64,000 nt of DNA from Cercophora sp. LCS_1 (taxonomy: Eukaryota > Ascomycota > Sordariomycetes > Sordariales > Lasiosphaeriaceae), in assembly GCA_036250225.1 (NCBI GenBank), contig JAPZLL010000005.1:806001-870000 (forward strand), read 5' to 3'. Positions 34,260 to 46,455 of this stretch are shown in pieces (position 1 is the stretch's first letter; each line of letters opens with the position of its first letter). The position numbers were made by a program, and so were the translations under genes. The notes under the pieces were generated by a model, which made no database searches, was not told where the DNA came from, and saw only the letters and a list, made by a program, of their open reading frames with translations.

Positions 34260-36193
34260 ATGGCTTCCAGGCTAGAATTTCTTCCATCGGAGCTACTCCT
34301 CGACATTACCGAGCTTCTCAGCGACGGCGATGTCACCCGTCTGCTGCGCTGCAGCCGGTTCCTGCACAACACTTTGGAGCTCGACTCTACAACAGCGAGG
34401 AGAAGCGCGACCTCGCCATGTACAGGGCATGCGTTGGCCAGTGCTCGTCGAAATGCATCGCCAGGGCCATCATGTACGGCGCCAACCCGACATACCCCGA
34501 AGACGGAGACATCATTGCCGAGCCAGCTCAAGATCATCCCATTTGCACTCCTTGGCTATATTTGGCAGGAAGAAAGCAGAGTCTTGAGGCATTTACGACA
34601 TTGATTGCTTTCGGCGGCCGCTCTATACTGCCTGAGGAGGAAGAGAGCGAGGGTACAAATTACCCCGATGACCATTCCGATGCTGGAGTCACAAAAACAG
34701 GCCTGTGGCACCATGCAACCGCCTTTCAAAATCTCCGGGGAAAGCAAAACATGCCGTTCCTTCATCTCTTCTTCGAAGCCAAGTTGGACACACCGCTCAA
34801 GGAAAAGCTCCCGTCAGAGCTCATCCTCTCCTTAACCCCGATCATCCGATCCCAGCCACCACTGGACCTCATCCGTTTGATGCTCGCCTCGGGTGCCAAT
34901 CCAAACCAAAGCTGGACTCGAGGGCAACGCCTCTAGACAAACCCCCTTTCAACAAGCATCGCCACCAATTCAGCTGAAATCTTCAAACTCCTCCTCAACC
35001 ACGGCGCCAACATCCACGGCACAACCCCCAAACCGCCCTTTCGGACGCCCTCACACATCCCCATCTACGCCGCCATCTCCCAGCTCGTCAAAACTGGTGA
35101 CCCGTGTTGGGTTCAGCTCTGCATCTCCTCCGGCGCCAATACCAACCACCCCGCCCCGATCTTCGCCCCCGAGGTCTACTCTGATGGCGCCTCCTGGCGC
35201 CCTCTCTTCACCAGCACCCCGCTCCGTTTCTACCTCGACTCCATCACCAACTGGGACAACCCAGAAACCCCTCGTATACTCACCTAGTCCCAAGGTCTCG
35301 CCTACCTCCTGGTTCAAGGCGCCTCCCCACTCAGTCCTTCCATCGACAGCCAACAACCACAGTCAATCCCCCATCCCTTCCACCTAGTAGAGACCCCCCA
35401 CCCACTCAACAACTTCTTTGCCAAGCAGTACACCATCTTTAACCTCGTCAAGCCCGAACTCCACGAAGCCGTCAAACTCCTCCTCCGACACGGTAGCGTC
35501 ACCACCTCGTTCCGTCTCGCTCCCCTCACCCACGGCCGCCTACGGCCCGCAGACTCTCCCGTTGAGCCATTCGCAACGATGTGGACGGACATCCTAACAA
35601 TGCTAGCCCAATCGCCCACGGTAAACATCGGCTTCATGCTAGCCGATCTCGTCTTTGTCATTGGCGGCGACTTCCGCGGCCGGGATCAGATGTGCGGCAG
35701 AAGAGAATTTCGCCAAGATCCCACCAGTATCCCGCTTTGCCAAGCCTCGTTGCGTTTTCTCCTCGACGTTGTCGGGTGCGCTGTGGGCGGCAAGGGGTGG
35801 CATGGTCTCAGCGGGCTGTCTTTGCTGTGCAGAAAGCTGAATGTTGAGGCGAGGAGGGCGGGAAGTCCGTTTAGCGCGTTTGGCGGGCCACAAGGTCTTG
35901 TAACACCCTATGGTGTATTGGATCTGGAGGAGGAGGAAACTAGGGAGAGGTGTTGCTTGTTGGCGTATTTGGTCAGGAGGGGCGCGGATCCTCACGGGGC
36001 GGAGAGGGATGAGTCGAGGGATGGGCTGGAGATGACGCCATTGCAAATTTTGGACAGGGGGTTTGATGGGATGAATGAGAAGGGGAGGGCGTTGGTCGGG
36101 AGGTATAAGAGGGCCATGGAGAAGGATGTGTGGACGTGTGAGAGGCCGTGTGGGTGGGCGGGTGAAGCTGAGGGGTTCAAGGGCTGGAGGTAG
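34260..36193 (+). pseudogene. Decayed F-box / ankyrin-repeat protein gene
   Basis: Starts with an F-box (FLPSELLLDITELLSDGDVTRLLRCSRFLHNTL). One base is then lost near 34383-34385: the frame resumes as LYNSEEKRDLAMYRACVGQC. The rest is a continuous frame of ankyrin-like units (CIARAIMYGANP, LIRLMLASGANPN, FKLLLNHGANIHG, AVKLLLRHGS, LLAYLVRRGADP) ending at TAG 36191. Two in-frame TAGs interrupt it, at 34934-34936 and 35285-35287. All three long segments share one frame, so the original product was about 640 aa. No intron explains the stops. The F-box/ankyrin combination is a large, fast-evolving fungal family, perhaps linked to ubiquitination and self/non-self functions. Confidence 0.8.
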
Positions 36194-36300
36194 AGGGGCT
36201 TTGGGTATGGGTCGTAGGTTCGCCCGATCCTCCTTTCGCATGTTTTCCTTCGTTGTGTTTCCTCCGCTTTTGTTGGATATTTCGTCGCATATCTGAGTAT

Positions 36301-36585
36301 TTACACAAGTTCCTCTTCAACTGTGGTTGGATAATGTTGGATAGAGCCTTTTGGTGATCCCAGGAAACAGTGGTCCGTCTCGAAGCGAATCCGTTGAGCA
36401 CTAGAGCCCAAGTTCTCTATTTTCTGACACTCTCTGTTTCTCGACGAGGGTATCCTGCTCGCCCTTGAGCTAGAAGAAGAGCGTGTGTACGTCGACCGAC
36501 TACTTGAGCCGGCGGTTGCTGAGTTTGAGCCTCGTTCCCACCAAGTGTCCTGATGGCTCGAAGAAGACGATGAAACGCTCGACAT
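36301..36585 (-). CDS. Small serine-rich hypothetical protein, 94 aa
   Basis: A single exon beginning at ATG 36585 (MSSVSSSSSSHQDTWWERG) and ending TAA. The N-terminal two thirds is Ser/Arg-rich and likely disordered. The last 40 residues (IENLGSSAQRIRFETDHCF) look more conserved in style. A TATAAA on the same strand at 36703-36708, about 120 bases upstream, and a pyrimidine-rich leader support a real promoter. No family recognised. Confidence 0.42.
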   Translation of the reverse strand: MSSVSSSSSSHQDTWWERGSNSATAGSSSRSTYTRSSSSSRASRIPSSRNRECQKIENLGSSAQRIRFETDHCFLGSPKGSIQHYPTTVEEELV

Positions 36586-36702
36586 GGCTTCGTGACGTGA
36601 TTTTGGCGTTGATGACCGATAAAGACAGTATACGGGGAAACGACTGGCTGAAGAGGTAGAAAGTGTACAGGTTGATGCTATCAGCGAACGAGAATCCTCA
36701 TG

Positions 36703-36708
36703 TTTATA
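36703..36708 (-). promoter_or_regulatory. TATA box of the serine-rich small gene
   Basis: TATAAA on the minus strand, within GATATAAACA, about 118 nt before the ATG at 36585. Confidence 0.4.
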
Positions 36709-39700
36709 TCCCGCTCATCAAACGGGAGAACTAATTGAACTACCTGTGAACCACGCCACCGCGAAAAGTCATGTGTAATTTTTCCACTCTCTGGCAACTC
36801 TGTGCCTACTTCGGTTGTCTTGCAAGCTCTGCGCCCAGCTACACCATCAGCACGACAACAAATCCATTTGACTCCTTATCAGGGTTCACCGCACTACCTT
36901 GAAGGAAGAAGCAAGGCGGCCACCGCGTCAATGATACGGGTCAGCTGAAGCGTGATAGATAACATCCGCCAATAAGATCAAGAAACCGAACCAAAGTGGC
37001 TGACACTCATTCCCTGACCGACTTGTCATCTAGCACGGCGTCATCAAGATTTCCACAAAACTTCCCAGTGTCACGCAGAGCCCTTTGGGGCGGGGATGCA
37101 GAAATCTGAAATTCCATGATCGTCATCACTCGGGACGGGAGCCTTGCCAGGTGCGCGCCTACGGCGCTGCAGCCTACATGTGAATATTTACTGGTCGGAA
37201 CGACAAGGCTGCAGCTGATGCAAGTGTGACATCAATGACTGATGACGAGAACCCCCTTTAGAAAAGTGCCGGATTGTGGTGATCGTTGGCAAAGATCGCA
37301 TTCTAGAAGAGGGCAAACTGGGATCGCCTTCGCGACCCTCAACCGCATGTGAATTCTCGGTTCTTGGTCTGCTCTCCTGCACGACGGCAAGAATGACAAG
37401 AAAGTAGAGTTACACGGCAATGTAGAAGGGCTCCGAGTTTGAAATCTAGTGTAAAGAATGCAAATCAGTCCAATCAAGCTCCGCGTATTGGAGGTCACGT
37501 CTCTCTGTTGATCTCAGTGTCATGACTGAAGCTTGCCAACGATGAAGCAGCAGTGGACGAAAAATAAATCACTAGTTTATTATCAAGCATTCCCAACATT
37601 AAAAGGTATCTTGCCTGTCCAACGGCAACCCTTCCCATCTCCCTCAACACAACTGACAGAAATGAGACAGACAATGCGTTGCTGAGGTCATCGCAACGCT
37701 GAAAACCCTTTTCAGGTGAGACCGCTCACCGTAGCAAGTCGAATTCTCGACAACACGAGGTGGAAAACTACTTTGGATTTCGGCTTCCAGTGTATCACTA
37801 CATGGAGAACCCCACCGGCGACGATGAAATGGAGCGAGCCCGGGCTGTCGGAGTCAAATAGAGGAAGGGGATTGAGCGGGTTGACCATGAACATGCTTTT
37901 TTTCATCACGTCAAGTCGACCTGTACATGAAGTGGAAGTCGACCATCCTAGGCAACGTTTCTGAAATGTAACGGGTGTTGTCAGGCACACGGATATCTCG
38001 AAATCATTGATCACATTAATCTGAATCATACCACAGTGGAAAGCGAGCTAGTCACTCAAAGTAGGTATCGAGTTTGAGCAAATACAATTTTGCTTATTTT
38101 CATCGAATATCTTGGTACAACCAACCTACAATCACCAATGACAAACTTGCCGCTGGCAACACACAGCAAACTTACCTCATCAACACGAAACAAAACAGAC
38201 CCAGTTCAATTCTACGAGAAACAGGGCGCAACCGTGGGTTACACGCCCGGCCCCTTGCGCGACACCGTCCTGTCTTAGCAACGGTTGCACCTGTGGACGC
38301 GTCGTATGCGGCAGGTCGGCTGCACGCAGTCTGTCACCCGTTGCAAAACCCCGAATCCCGTCCGCATCCCAGACAAGGAAAAAAGCCACGTGCAGTCATC
38401 CGCTCGTCGTTTTCGTCGTCGCATTCTCAACGCCAGTCAAGCCATAATTGCTTCGTATTTGCACCTGGGCAGCAACTGTTTGTGTCAGCGGTTTTGGCGA
38501 ATTGGTCCCCACAGAGTCGGTTGGTGAGGTGGGCAAGCAATCTGCGTTGATAGCAATCCGCCCCCAAATGGATCTCGGTGCGCGGAATGCCGGATACGGG
38601 ATTGCGCTCCTGGCAATCTGTTGGGCGGCATCCTGCTGCCGTCAGCCATTGTGGTAGCCAAAGGAGTCGTCCGAGTCCTATCCGTGTTCCAACCGTCTCT
38701 GCCAGTGTCTGAGCCCAGCATGTGAAGTGATCTTGTTCTGGAAAGTCAGCAAACCCTACCCGTTGCCCGCTGCCCGCTGCCCGCTGCCCGCTGCCCCGCG
38801 GTGATCGTCGCCGCGACAACCTCAACGGGGCAAGTCTTTGGCCAGCGCTGCCAGGATAAAACCGCCACAAACCAAGCTTTTCCGATGGCTTGCCCGCCCC
38901 GCACGCCAGCTTCCGAGCAAAAGCAACGAAGCGACAGCCATATTTTTTTTTCCGCTTCCTCCGTGCCGCGTTTTTGCTTGGCGTCGGACGCCACCGTCGC
39001 CATTGCCATGCGGGGAAACGAGGGACAGGGTGCGATCGCCGATCAGATCATCGCCGTCTTCGAGAACAAGTGGGTTTTCTTCCCTGACCGAACCCCGTGA
39101 CGAGGCGGTCTTCAACGCCGGCGACGTCCAACGGCCGAACTGTCACCGGGTTTCGCGGATTTGATGGGCGGAGACAGCGCCGATTGCAGAAGCCACGGTG
39201 GCGGGGAATTGGTCATGATCGGTGCCCGGTGAGTGACGTCTGGAAAAAGCAAAAGGATTTGGTTAGTCGGGGGGTCCTTTTGGTAGGCCTCTACTCGTTG
39301 GCGTAACGCGCCCGCTGGGTACACACTACATCTGCCATCTTATCGCCCTCAAATTAAGGTAAGCGCGGCGCCCTCGTTTGCAAGGGCGAGACGAGTCGAC
39401 CCGAAGCCGAAAGCCGTCTGCCGGCTGGGTGGTGTGGCCAAGCCGTTCGGCAAAGGGAAATTTCACAGTAGCGTTTCGGCCTGGACAGGCGGGGAGCTGT
39501 GCGCCGCCGCCACGCGTTGGCGCTGCGCGGTCGGTCGCTCAGGTCAGCATGGGGCTCATGGCTTTTGTCGGCTTCAACGTCGAGAATCGACCGAGGGGGC
39601 TAGATGCCTGCTGCTGGGTTCGAGAACCGGGCGTTTGCTTGCGTGGTGAGGTGTGGTGTCTGCGTTCCGTGGCTGCAGTGTCCTGCGACAGCTTGTAGGC

Positions 39701-42700
39701 ATGTGCCTGGGCGGGAGCAAACAGGCCGCGAGGTGGCATGCGGCATGCCTTTCTATAGGTGCTAAAGCAATTGGTGATGGGCTCGAGGGTGCTGTGTGAA
39801 GATCAATCGAGCTGCCGAGTCGACATGTTTTGTTTGGCTCAGTGAAACGTTGTGCCGTGTGCATCATCCAACGGCTCTTATTTTTCTCGCGCTTGGCCTC
39901 GTCAAACGGAGCCTGCAAGGAGCTGGGACGGCAGAATATTGAAGAGCGTGGGAAACGGCCACCATTGGCCCCGCGCTGCCTTAGCTGTGAATTTGCCGTG
40001 GATGTAGCACTGTACGGCGCATCGGCGAGTCTCACCAGAGCACAATCTTATTTTTGCTGTTCGAAGAAACGCATTGAGTTGCACCGCGTAGGGACCGTGC
40101 AGTTTCTGCCGCAAATACCCAACGGGCCGTCTGGCGAGCATGGGCGATTGAACGAAGGCGCCCCCTAGGTCGTGCCACCACATGCTCGCCGAGCGAGTGT
40201 CGATGGATGTGGCCGAGTGTCTGCGCGGGGCTGACAGGGCCTATCTGCAAGTGCAAGAAGGAGTCGGGGCTTCACTCGGGGCTTTCGCGGAGCTGAATTT
40301 TGGATGGTGGCGAGAGGGTTTCCCTCGTGCTGGAGGTGCGATGGCGCCGAGGGAACGGCCGTGACAGCACACCGCTGGGGCGGCCACCGACAAAACTAGA
40401 CAATGCGTCCGACGTTTATTCGGGGCGCGCATGATCTTGTCCCGAGCGGGTCCCCGCCGTCGACCGCGCAGCTGATGACACGGCTGCTCCGGCGAGCAAC
40501 GACAAAAGGCGCAAGACGTTACGTTACGAGAAAAAAAAGGAAAGAAAAGACCCTGGACGGCGTGGCTGTCTTGGATGACACGCGCTGGCGCTGTTCACCG
40601 AACCGAAAGTTCCCCAGATTATTCTGGCCAACCATGAGCGCCGCTGGCACCGCTGTGATCGCAGCCACTCATGTCATCGACCAGACCAAAAATACTGGGC
40701 TATTCCCAAAACGATCGGAGGGGCATGCTCCAACCATGGTCCATGCGCATTGTGTCTGGCAATGAGATGTAATTGTCCAAAAAATGAGAAGTCAACGGGC
40801 AATGACTCGCCGCCGCCGCCAAAAACTCTATTTGTTCACATGGCGGAGATGACGCGGGAGCGCATCAGCCCAGCAACGCGCGAGATTGCACGACGTCTGG
40901 AAAAACGAGAGTATCCACCCCCAATGAACATGGGTGATGGTGTGCCATGGGGAATTTGGAGAGCATGAGTTGGGAGCATGTTTGCCCGTGGGGAAGGCCA
41001 AGGCAAAACGCGGAGGAATCGACTGAATGCGGGTGCCACTGGGGAAGGGAGGGCCCGGGGAAGCAGGGCTTTGGGGGAGGAGGGGAGAAAGGACCCAGAA
41101 AAGGACCGTTTTTAGCCGACGTCTCCTGGTCGTTCTGACCAGTCGTGCAAGCCCTGACACTTTCGCCTCCACCGACCCCGTACCTGCTCAACCCCGCCAA
41201 CCCTCAAGGCGCCAATGAGGGGCCTCGAGGTCATCTGGAGACCCGACTCGCCGGGTTTTGGTGGACAGGAAACAAGAACCATCGTGATGAGGGCTTGGGA
41301 GGGTGTGGTGGCGACGAGCTGTGGTTTGTCCGGGGTGTGGACGAACCAGAGCCGCGGGTCGCTGTCAAATGACCAGCATATTACTGAGAGGTCAAAGTTC
41401 TCGCGGCAACAACCTCGGGGATAGTGCGCCCCGGGATGCTCGTTGCTGCAGACAAGGCGATTCACCGGGCCGCGGTCTGGCGTGGGCGAGAGGATTCCCC
41501 AATTGAGCAAAGGTCTGATCGCAAATTCCCGTGGCCATGGCAAGCCATGGTCCAATGTCTCAGGTCGCGTGCGAGGGCAGAAACAAAGCAAAAAGCCTTT
41601 GCGGCTGCCATGGCGCTCGTCACGGGGAGCCTCACGGATTGGCGCACATCGGCTCGGTTCGGCAACTGAGGCGCTGGGGTGTGGCAAGGCGAGGACGACC
41701 AGCCAGCAAAAGAAACCAAAAAAAATTCCCCGTGGGCTTCTGGCGCGGCCTCGGAAGCGGTTTGCGAGAGGCTAGCGGGCGTGGCGCCGCCCACCCAGTG
41801 GAAAATTGCCGGGGTCAAGCTAAGAGGTCGCTAGGTGAAATCTTCGGCCAGATCTTTGGCGATAAGCGGAGCACGCAACAAGACAGGGGCAACCTGGACA
41901 TGACATTCCCAAACACCAACATTCCATCGTTCCTGCCTGATTACCAGATGACAGCGTGGATACGCAACGACAAAGAGCAATGGAGCAGAGGGGGCCCAGA
42001 CGGTCTCGGCAGCGGGAACGGCAGGAATTAACGTCTGGTCTGGACCCAACGGTGCCTGAAGTGTTTGCAGCGCTCGCAGGGCGCGGGCAGTCGCTCAATG
42101 CTTGCCGTACTATACCGTAATTACAGATCCGCTCCCCGCCCGCCGTCCCTTCCTGTGTGTAACCCGTCCGCAAACAAGGTCGCCAGCGAATCGAAGGGAT
42201 CGAGACGCACTCTGGAGCGGCCAGACCAAAATGCAACACTCCGGACCGACTCGGTCAATTTATCGCGGCCATGTTGCCTGATGACCCCGGCGGGCAGCAG
42301 CTGCTGTCTGTTCGACCGAGCGCGCTTGTGCAGCCGGCGCGACGAGCTGGCAGCCATGAATGGCATGGGAACGGGCATGGGATGTGGTCAAACAGGTGCG
42401 TCGGGTGCGGCCGCGGTTGCGGTTGTTGTTTCGTTGCGGCTTCACCAGGCGGCGCCGTTTGGGAAAGGGCGTTTGCCAGGCTGCGGAGCGTTGCCTTGGC
42501 TGCTTGGCACTAAATGGGAAGGGGGAGGGGCTCCCCGGAGGGTTGCAATGGCGTTGCAGTGGTGCAGGGTTGTCCCGCAGCACTCGGCGGTATTCTGCAT
42601 GGGCATCCATGGGCCCATGGGGATCCAAAGGATGCAGACAGCAACCCTGGGGTACCACCTCATGGAGTTCGTGGAGCATCGTCCTGGGACGGCGAGCTTC

Positions 42701-43192
42701 GTGGAGAAGCGACCCCGGCGGAACAGCGGCGAAATACCTTGCCCCAAGCGTGACCTTTGCCAAGTCGGGGGTAATGGCCTTTTCCCCAGCCTGCCGCCGC
42801 CTCTGACTGGCTGGGCTGCGTGTGGGAAGGGCCGGGCAAGGAGAACAAGCTTCCAAAACCTGGAACGGCGTGACTTGCAGGCACTGGCACCCACGGCGGG
42901 GCCACTCGGTACCTCCCATGTCCCTTGCTCTTGCCATCTCATGTACATGTAACCGCGAGCCGTTGCTCCCTTCCCAAAGTTCATAAAGACCTGCGTCCCG
43001 GCTGCTGGCTTTATTGCCCGTTCGTCGCTGTGTCTCCTTCTTCCTCATCAAGCCAAGGCACACCCGCCAGGAGCCACAAAAACCACCGTCTCCGGGTTTT
43101 TGGACGTTGGTCTTGCTCTTCGACAACCAACACGCCCCTAGAATCGATCGATCGACCCCTATTCCCATCGCCAACCACCGCCAGACGACACA
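36709..43192. other. 6.5-kb gene-poor region upstream of the hexose transporter
   Basis: No complete gene could be built. From 36.7 to 38.1 kb the sequence is moderately AT-rich with short frames only. From 38.3 to 43.0 kb it is GC-rich, and long overlapping frames occur on both strands without start context, domains or splice partners. It includes a 7-bp tandem repeat at 38759-38793 and scattered GGGG-core motifs of the CreA/CRE-1 type (for example 40988-40993, 41039-41044, 41055-41060, 41674-41679). Immediately before 43193 a pyrimidine/CA-rich leader is evident. Confidence 0.5.
38759..38793. repeat. Tandem repeat, 7-bp unit CCCGCTG x5
   Basis: Five consecutive copies of a 7-bp unit, the first with one T for C. 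It is a short minisatellite in non-coding DNA. Confidence 0.85.
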
Positions 43193-44900
43193 ATGTCGGA
43201 CGCCGCCCACGAAAAGGAGGCGCAAGGCCCCACGGCCACCCACATTCACGGTCTCACGGGCACCCAAGACGTGGAGCGCATCGAGGCTCCTGTCACCTGG
43301 AAGGCCTACCTCATCTGTGCCTTCGCCTCGTTCGGAGGTATCTTCTTCGGCTATGACTCTGGTTACATCAACGGTGTCCTCGGCTCCAAGATCTTCATCG
43401 AAGCTGTCGAGGGCATCGGCGCCGCATCTATCTCGGAGTCCAACACTTCTCTGATCGTCTCTATCCTGTCCTGCGGTACCTTCTTTGGCGCTGTGATTGC
43501 CGGCGATGTCGCCGACTTCATTGGCCGCAAGTGGACTGTCATCTTCGGCTGCCTCATCTATATGCTCGGTGTCGTTATCCAAATGATCACTGGTGAGGGT
43601 GACCCTCTTGCTGCTATCGTCGCTGGTCGTCTCATCGCCGGTCTCGGTGTCGGTTTCGAGTCTGCCATTGTCATTTTGTACATGTCTGAGATCGTAAGTC
43701 GACTTGTCCCGCTAGCCCCGGCCAACTTCAGATGCTAATCGTGGTGTCCAGTGCCCCCGCAAGGTTCGTGGTGCTCTCGTCGCCGGCTACCAATTCTGCA
43801 TCACCATTGGTATCATGCTTGCGGCCTGCGTTGTCTACGCCACCGAGGGTCGCAGCGACACTGGCGCCTACCGTATCCCCGTGGCCATCCAGTTCCTCTG
43901 GGCTATCATCCTCGCCGGTGGTCTCCTTTTCCTGCCCGACTCGCCCCGCTACTTCGTCAAGCGCGGCAACATCCCCGCTGCCACCGATGCGCTCGCTCGC
44001 CTGCGTGGCCAGCCAAAGGACTCCGAGTACATCCAGGTCGAGCTTGCTGAGATCGTCGCCAACGAGGAGTACGAGCGCCAGCTGATCCCCTCGACCACCT
44101 GGTTCGGCAGCTGGGCCAACTGCTTCAAGGGCTCGCTCTGGAACGGCAACTCCAACCTCCGAAAGACCATCCTCGGTACCTCGCTCCAGATGATGCAGCA
44201 GTGGACTGGTGTCAACTTCATCTTCTATTACTCAACTCCCTTCCTCAAGTCGACGGGCGCCTTCACCAGCGCCTTCCTCATCTCCATGATCTTCACCATC
44301 ATCAACGTGTGCTCGACTCCCATCTCGTTCTACACGGTTGAGAAGTGGGGCCGCCGCACCATTCTCCTATATGGCGCCCTCGGCATGTTGATCTGCCAGT
44401 TCCTCGTTGCCATCATCGGTGTCACTGTTGGCTTCAACCACACGACCCTCAACGCTGCCGGCGAGTCGATTGCCAACAACATTTCTGCCGTCAACGCCCA
44501 AGTTGCCTTCATCGCCATCTTCATCTTCTTCTTCGCCTCGACCTGGGGACCTGGTGCCTGGATCGTCATTGGCGAGATCTTCCCCCTGCCCATCCGTTCG
44601 CGTGGTGTTGGTCTCTCGACTGCCTCCAACTGGCTGTGGAACACCATCATTGCCGTCATCACCCCCTACATGGTCGGTACCAACAAGGGCAACATGAAGT
44701 CGTCGGTCTTCTTCGTCTGGGGTGGCCTCTGCACGTGCGCGCTTGTGTACACGTACTTCCTGGTGCCCGAGACCAAGGGTCTGTCGCTTGAGCAGGTTGA
44801 CAAGATGATGGAGGAGACGACACCGCGCACCTCAGCCAAGTGGAAGCCCTCGACTACTTTCGCGTCGCAGCTGGCGGACAAGAAGGCCGGCCAGGTTTAA
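43193..44900 (+). CDS. MFS hexose transporter, 549 aa
   Basis: Exons 43193-43693 and 43752-44900, with a 58-nt intron (phase 0). Twelve membrane helices carry all the sugar-porter signatures: GGIFFGYDSGYINGVLG in TM1, DFIGRKWTVIFG, GRLIAGLGVGFES, PRKVRGALVAGYQ, PDSPRYFVKRG, QMMQQWTGVNFIFYY (the QQxxGxNxxxYY hexose motif), VEKWGRRTIL and VPETKGLSLEQVD. It is therefore a plasma-membrane proton/hexose or facilitative glucose transporter of the fungal monosaccharide-transporter clade. Codons are strongly C-ending, unlike most neighbours, suggesting high expression. The long gene-free upstream region fits complex carbon-source regulation. Confidence 0.94.
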
Positions 44901-45894
44901 TGGGTCGGGGAAGGAACAAAGATACCCGCGATATAATGGATACCCCTTACCGATTTTGTGTAGTACATAGTGGGCCGAGGGGCGCCTGGGAGAGTATTGA
45001 CGTCTGAATGAGTCCCATGAGTGGCGATGGAGGGATATTTGTTTTGTTTCGTTGGAAGTCCATTATCGGCTTGGTTTGTTGTAGCTCAGGCGCCGGCTGA
45101 GCATGCGCTTGGTCGGATGCATATCCCTGCTGTATATATCTTAATTCGCAGGATCTGGTAAAAATCAGCAATTGCCTCTCTCATTTCGATCCATGCTTTG
45201 CGACGGGTGATTGTGGCAAGCGCAGCAGTTGAGTGATTTTGTCGTGACGATAAACTCAGAAGCCAAGGGTGGAGCGCGTCAAATCCAGGACGCCAAAGTC
45301 ATCAAGGTGCATGGGTGGCACGTGACCCGAGTTGAGAATAGGGGCAAAAGGGGCAACCAACTGAGAAGACAGGCAAAGAAGGAAAGACAGATGAAAGTGA
45401 TGCTGGAATAGAAGCTAATATGTGTTTCACGCTGTTAACAGTTTAAATGCGACTAAAAGTGAGCATGCGCTGACGGAATTCTTATTGTTGTGGAGAGCAA
45501 GCCATTTTGCAGTCTAGTGACAAGGAAATAAGAGAACACAAGGACGCAAATGAAGTCTTTTACCCTTCAAGAATTCCTTTTGGTCTACTAGTCTAGATAA
45601 TAATTTGTGTGGTGAGCCAAGGTGTAAATTCTAGCAGGAGATCTTCCTATTCGTTTACTGGAAGGAGTTATCCTTGGGTTTACCGGTTCGCTGGTAATTC
45701 GGCTCCCCACCCGTCAATCCTTTTGGCTGGGCACATCTTTATTTAGCGGTTGGAGCAATGGACTTCACACAAACGTTGTCGGTGCTAGCAGCCGCGGTGA
45801 CGCCCAGAGTATTGAAGATATAGCCGACCACAAGGGCAAACTTCGCGAAGCAGGCGCTCCCAACTCACTCACACGTTGGTGCCCAGACATCACA
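44901..45894. other. Intergenic, no intact gene
   Basis: About 1 kb after the transporter. An ATG-less open frame of about 100 codons (45630-45936, +) leads directly into the RBR relic and may be a more decayed part of it. 45400-45650 is AT-rich. Confidence 0.45.
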
Positions 45895-46036
45895 GGCGAG
45901 TGCGAACGCGCGGTTTGGTTCCGGTATAAGAGCACCTAGGAGTGCGAAGACTGTGGTGATTTCTTCCGCTTCTTCATCAACGAGTGTCGGGAGTGCGGGT
46001 TCCGGGGCTTGTAATGGATGTCGTTTCGACGTCTAA
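45895..46036 (+). pseudogene. Relic of an RBR-type protein C-terminus
   Basis: The conceptual product GECERAVWFRY..., ECEDCGDFFRFFINECREC and then, one frame over, ACNGCRF aligns cysteine for cysteine with the C-terminus of the intact RBR ligase encoded at 46456-47906 on the other strand (HECQHRSW, QCEECYHTLPNYIYECRQC, ACRRCR). It carries an in-frame TAG at 45937-45939 and a one-base frame change near 46014, and no RING or IBR part is left upstream. It lies 0.4 kb from the intact paralogue in tail-to-tail orientation. Confidence 0.7.
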
Positions 46037-46455
46037 GTGCACGTTGTACCGAACGAGCATCAATCGTCCATAGTGATATATTGCAGGCTTTACTCAATAG
46101 GTACCGGTATACTGGGTTAGGTGGATAGAATGGATTGTGCATACATGGCAAGTATCGAGACCTGAAATTGACCTCCATTTTATGCCGCGTGGTTGGTTTT
46201 AATTATTCAGCAGGCACCCCTCCATGGCATCGGCGACCTCGGCTAGAGAGGAACCACCCAGGAATCTCGGGATTGGAAGGTGTTCGAACTACAAGCTGGT
46301 TAAAAGTAAAACCCTCATCAACAATGGATATACCGGTCTAGCAAAACTACCTTACCTGTTCTAAACCAATCCTCTTCAGTGGCAATGGCACATATGCCCG
46401 AGTAAATGAGCCGTTTTGCATCCTGACGAAGAATTCTACAACTCCAGAGCTCCGA
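46037..46455. other. AT-rich spacer, no gene seen
   Basis: About 420 bases between the relic and the 3' end of the RBR ligase gene; no supported features. Confidence 0.5.

Noticed and set aside
42260..43582. 440-codon minus-strand frame overlapping the hexose transporter start
   Set aside because: Runs antisense through the transporter's first exon and through low-complexity upstream sequence; no domain seen.
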